A DNA stretch of 21,792 bases, taken from the NCBI GenBank assembly GCA_002083475.1, contig LWDI01000099.1, positions 1 to 21,792 on the forward strand. The letters are read 5' to 3'. The DNA comes from Proteobacteria bacterium SG_bin5. GTDB lineage: Bacteria > Pseudomonadota > Alphaproteobacteria > Sphingomonadales > Sphingomonadaceae. Positions within the stretch are counted from its first letter, which is position 1; each line of letters begins with the position of its first letter. This document shows positions 21,605 to 21,792 of this stretch, in pieces. Made by a program: the position numbers and the translations under genes. The notes under the pieces are model-generated. The model saw nothing but the letters and a program-made list of their open reading frames with translations, searched no databases and was not told the origin of the DNA.

Positions 21605-21792
21605 TCACTTCGCCCCCGCCGTCAGCCGCACCTTTTGCCCCTCGCGCAGCAATTGCGCGCCGAGCGCGACCACGCGCTCGCCGGGGCGCAGCGCGCCGGG
21701 GGCGAGCGCGGCGCTTTCCTCGGCGAGGGCGATCACGCGGACCGGGCGGCGGCGGACGCGCGCGTCGGCGCCGACCACCCACACGCTCGCCC
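21605..21792 (-). CDS. RND efflux periplasmic adaptor (HlyD/AcrA-type) C-terminal fragment
   Basis: Only the last 61 codons and TGA (21605-21607) are inside the window; the start is beyond base 21792. The tail reads ASVWVVGADARVRRRPVRVI followed by a region with LRPGERVVALGAQLLREGQKV, which fits the membrane-proximal and beta-barrel end of membrane fusion proteins (VWVV...RPV...GL..GE.VV..G...L..G..V). It lies upstream of and in the same direction as the RND permease, as expected for an adaptor-pump operon. The fragment is too short to place in a subfamily. Confidence 0.8.
   Translation of the reverse strand, partial: ASVWVVGADARVRRRPVRVIALAEESAALAPGALRPGERVVALGAQLLREGQKVRLTAGAK

Overview
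The window is about 70% G+C and reads as chromosome from an alphaproteobacterium, most likely of the Sphingomonadales (Sphingomonas type). The grounds are three. One is the gene order hemW-rdgB-rph facing hrcA-grpE, with rsmI facing an LpoA-like lipoprotein gene. Another is a dnaK preceded by an alphaproteobacterial sigma-32-type promoter instead of a CIRCE operator. The third is the set of compound palindromic repeats in most of the larger non-coding gaps. I saw no tRNA, rRNA, CRISPR array, transposase or phage gene.

Layout. Positions 1-116 hold the end of an O6-methylguanine-DNA methyltransferase gene. Positions 343-2638 on the minus strand carry rsmI-yraN-gshB (16S rRNA methylation, a YraN/UPF0102 nuclease-fold protein, glutathione synthesis). 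An LpoA-like penicillin-binding-protein activator lipoprotein (2651-3847) is transcribed away from rsmI, only 12 bp off. After a 431-bp gap packed with palindromic repeats come hemW, rdgB and rph on the minus strand (4279-6881), for heme trafficking, nucleotide-pool cleaning and RNA 3'-end processing. hrcA and grpE (7125-8709) point the other way. Two unrecognised small genes (8719-9344), the first visibly lower in G+C, lie between grpE and a threonine-synthase-like gene (9345-10574).

On the minus strand, 10571-13261 looks like one four-gene operon: PCuAC copper-binding lipoprotein, bacterial PH-domain membrane protein, HExxH-type putative metallopeptidase, and GT-C-like polytopic membrane protein. 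It diverges from dnaK-dnaJ (13428-16568). A 389-bp gap follows, with a strong hairpin behind dnaJ, a possible 26-residue membrane peptide and an isolated perfect dyad. Then come an HD-GYP cyclic-di-GMP phosphodiesterase (16958-18070), another compound repeat, and an RND efflux permease (18322-21405) with the tail of its periplasmic adaptor at the window edge (21605-21792).

Most of the window is conserved housekeeping and stress-response sequence: the DnaK/DnaJ/GrpE chaperone machine and HrcA are all here. I found no convincing complete new defence or biosynthetic system. The most interesting material is the set of non-coding palindromic elements of several families, one with compensatory base changes between its two hairpins, and the small orphan pair behind grpE.
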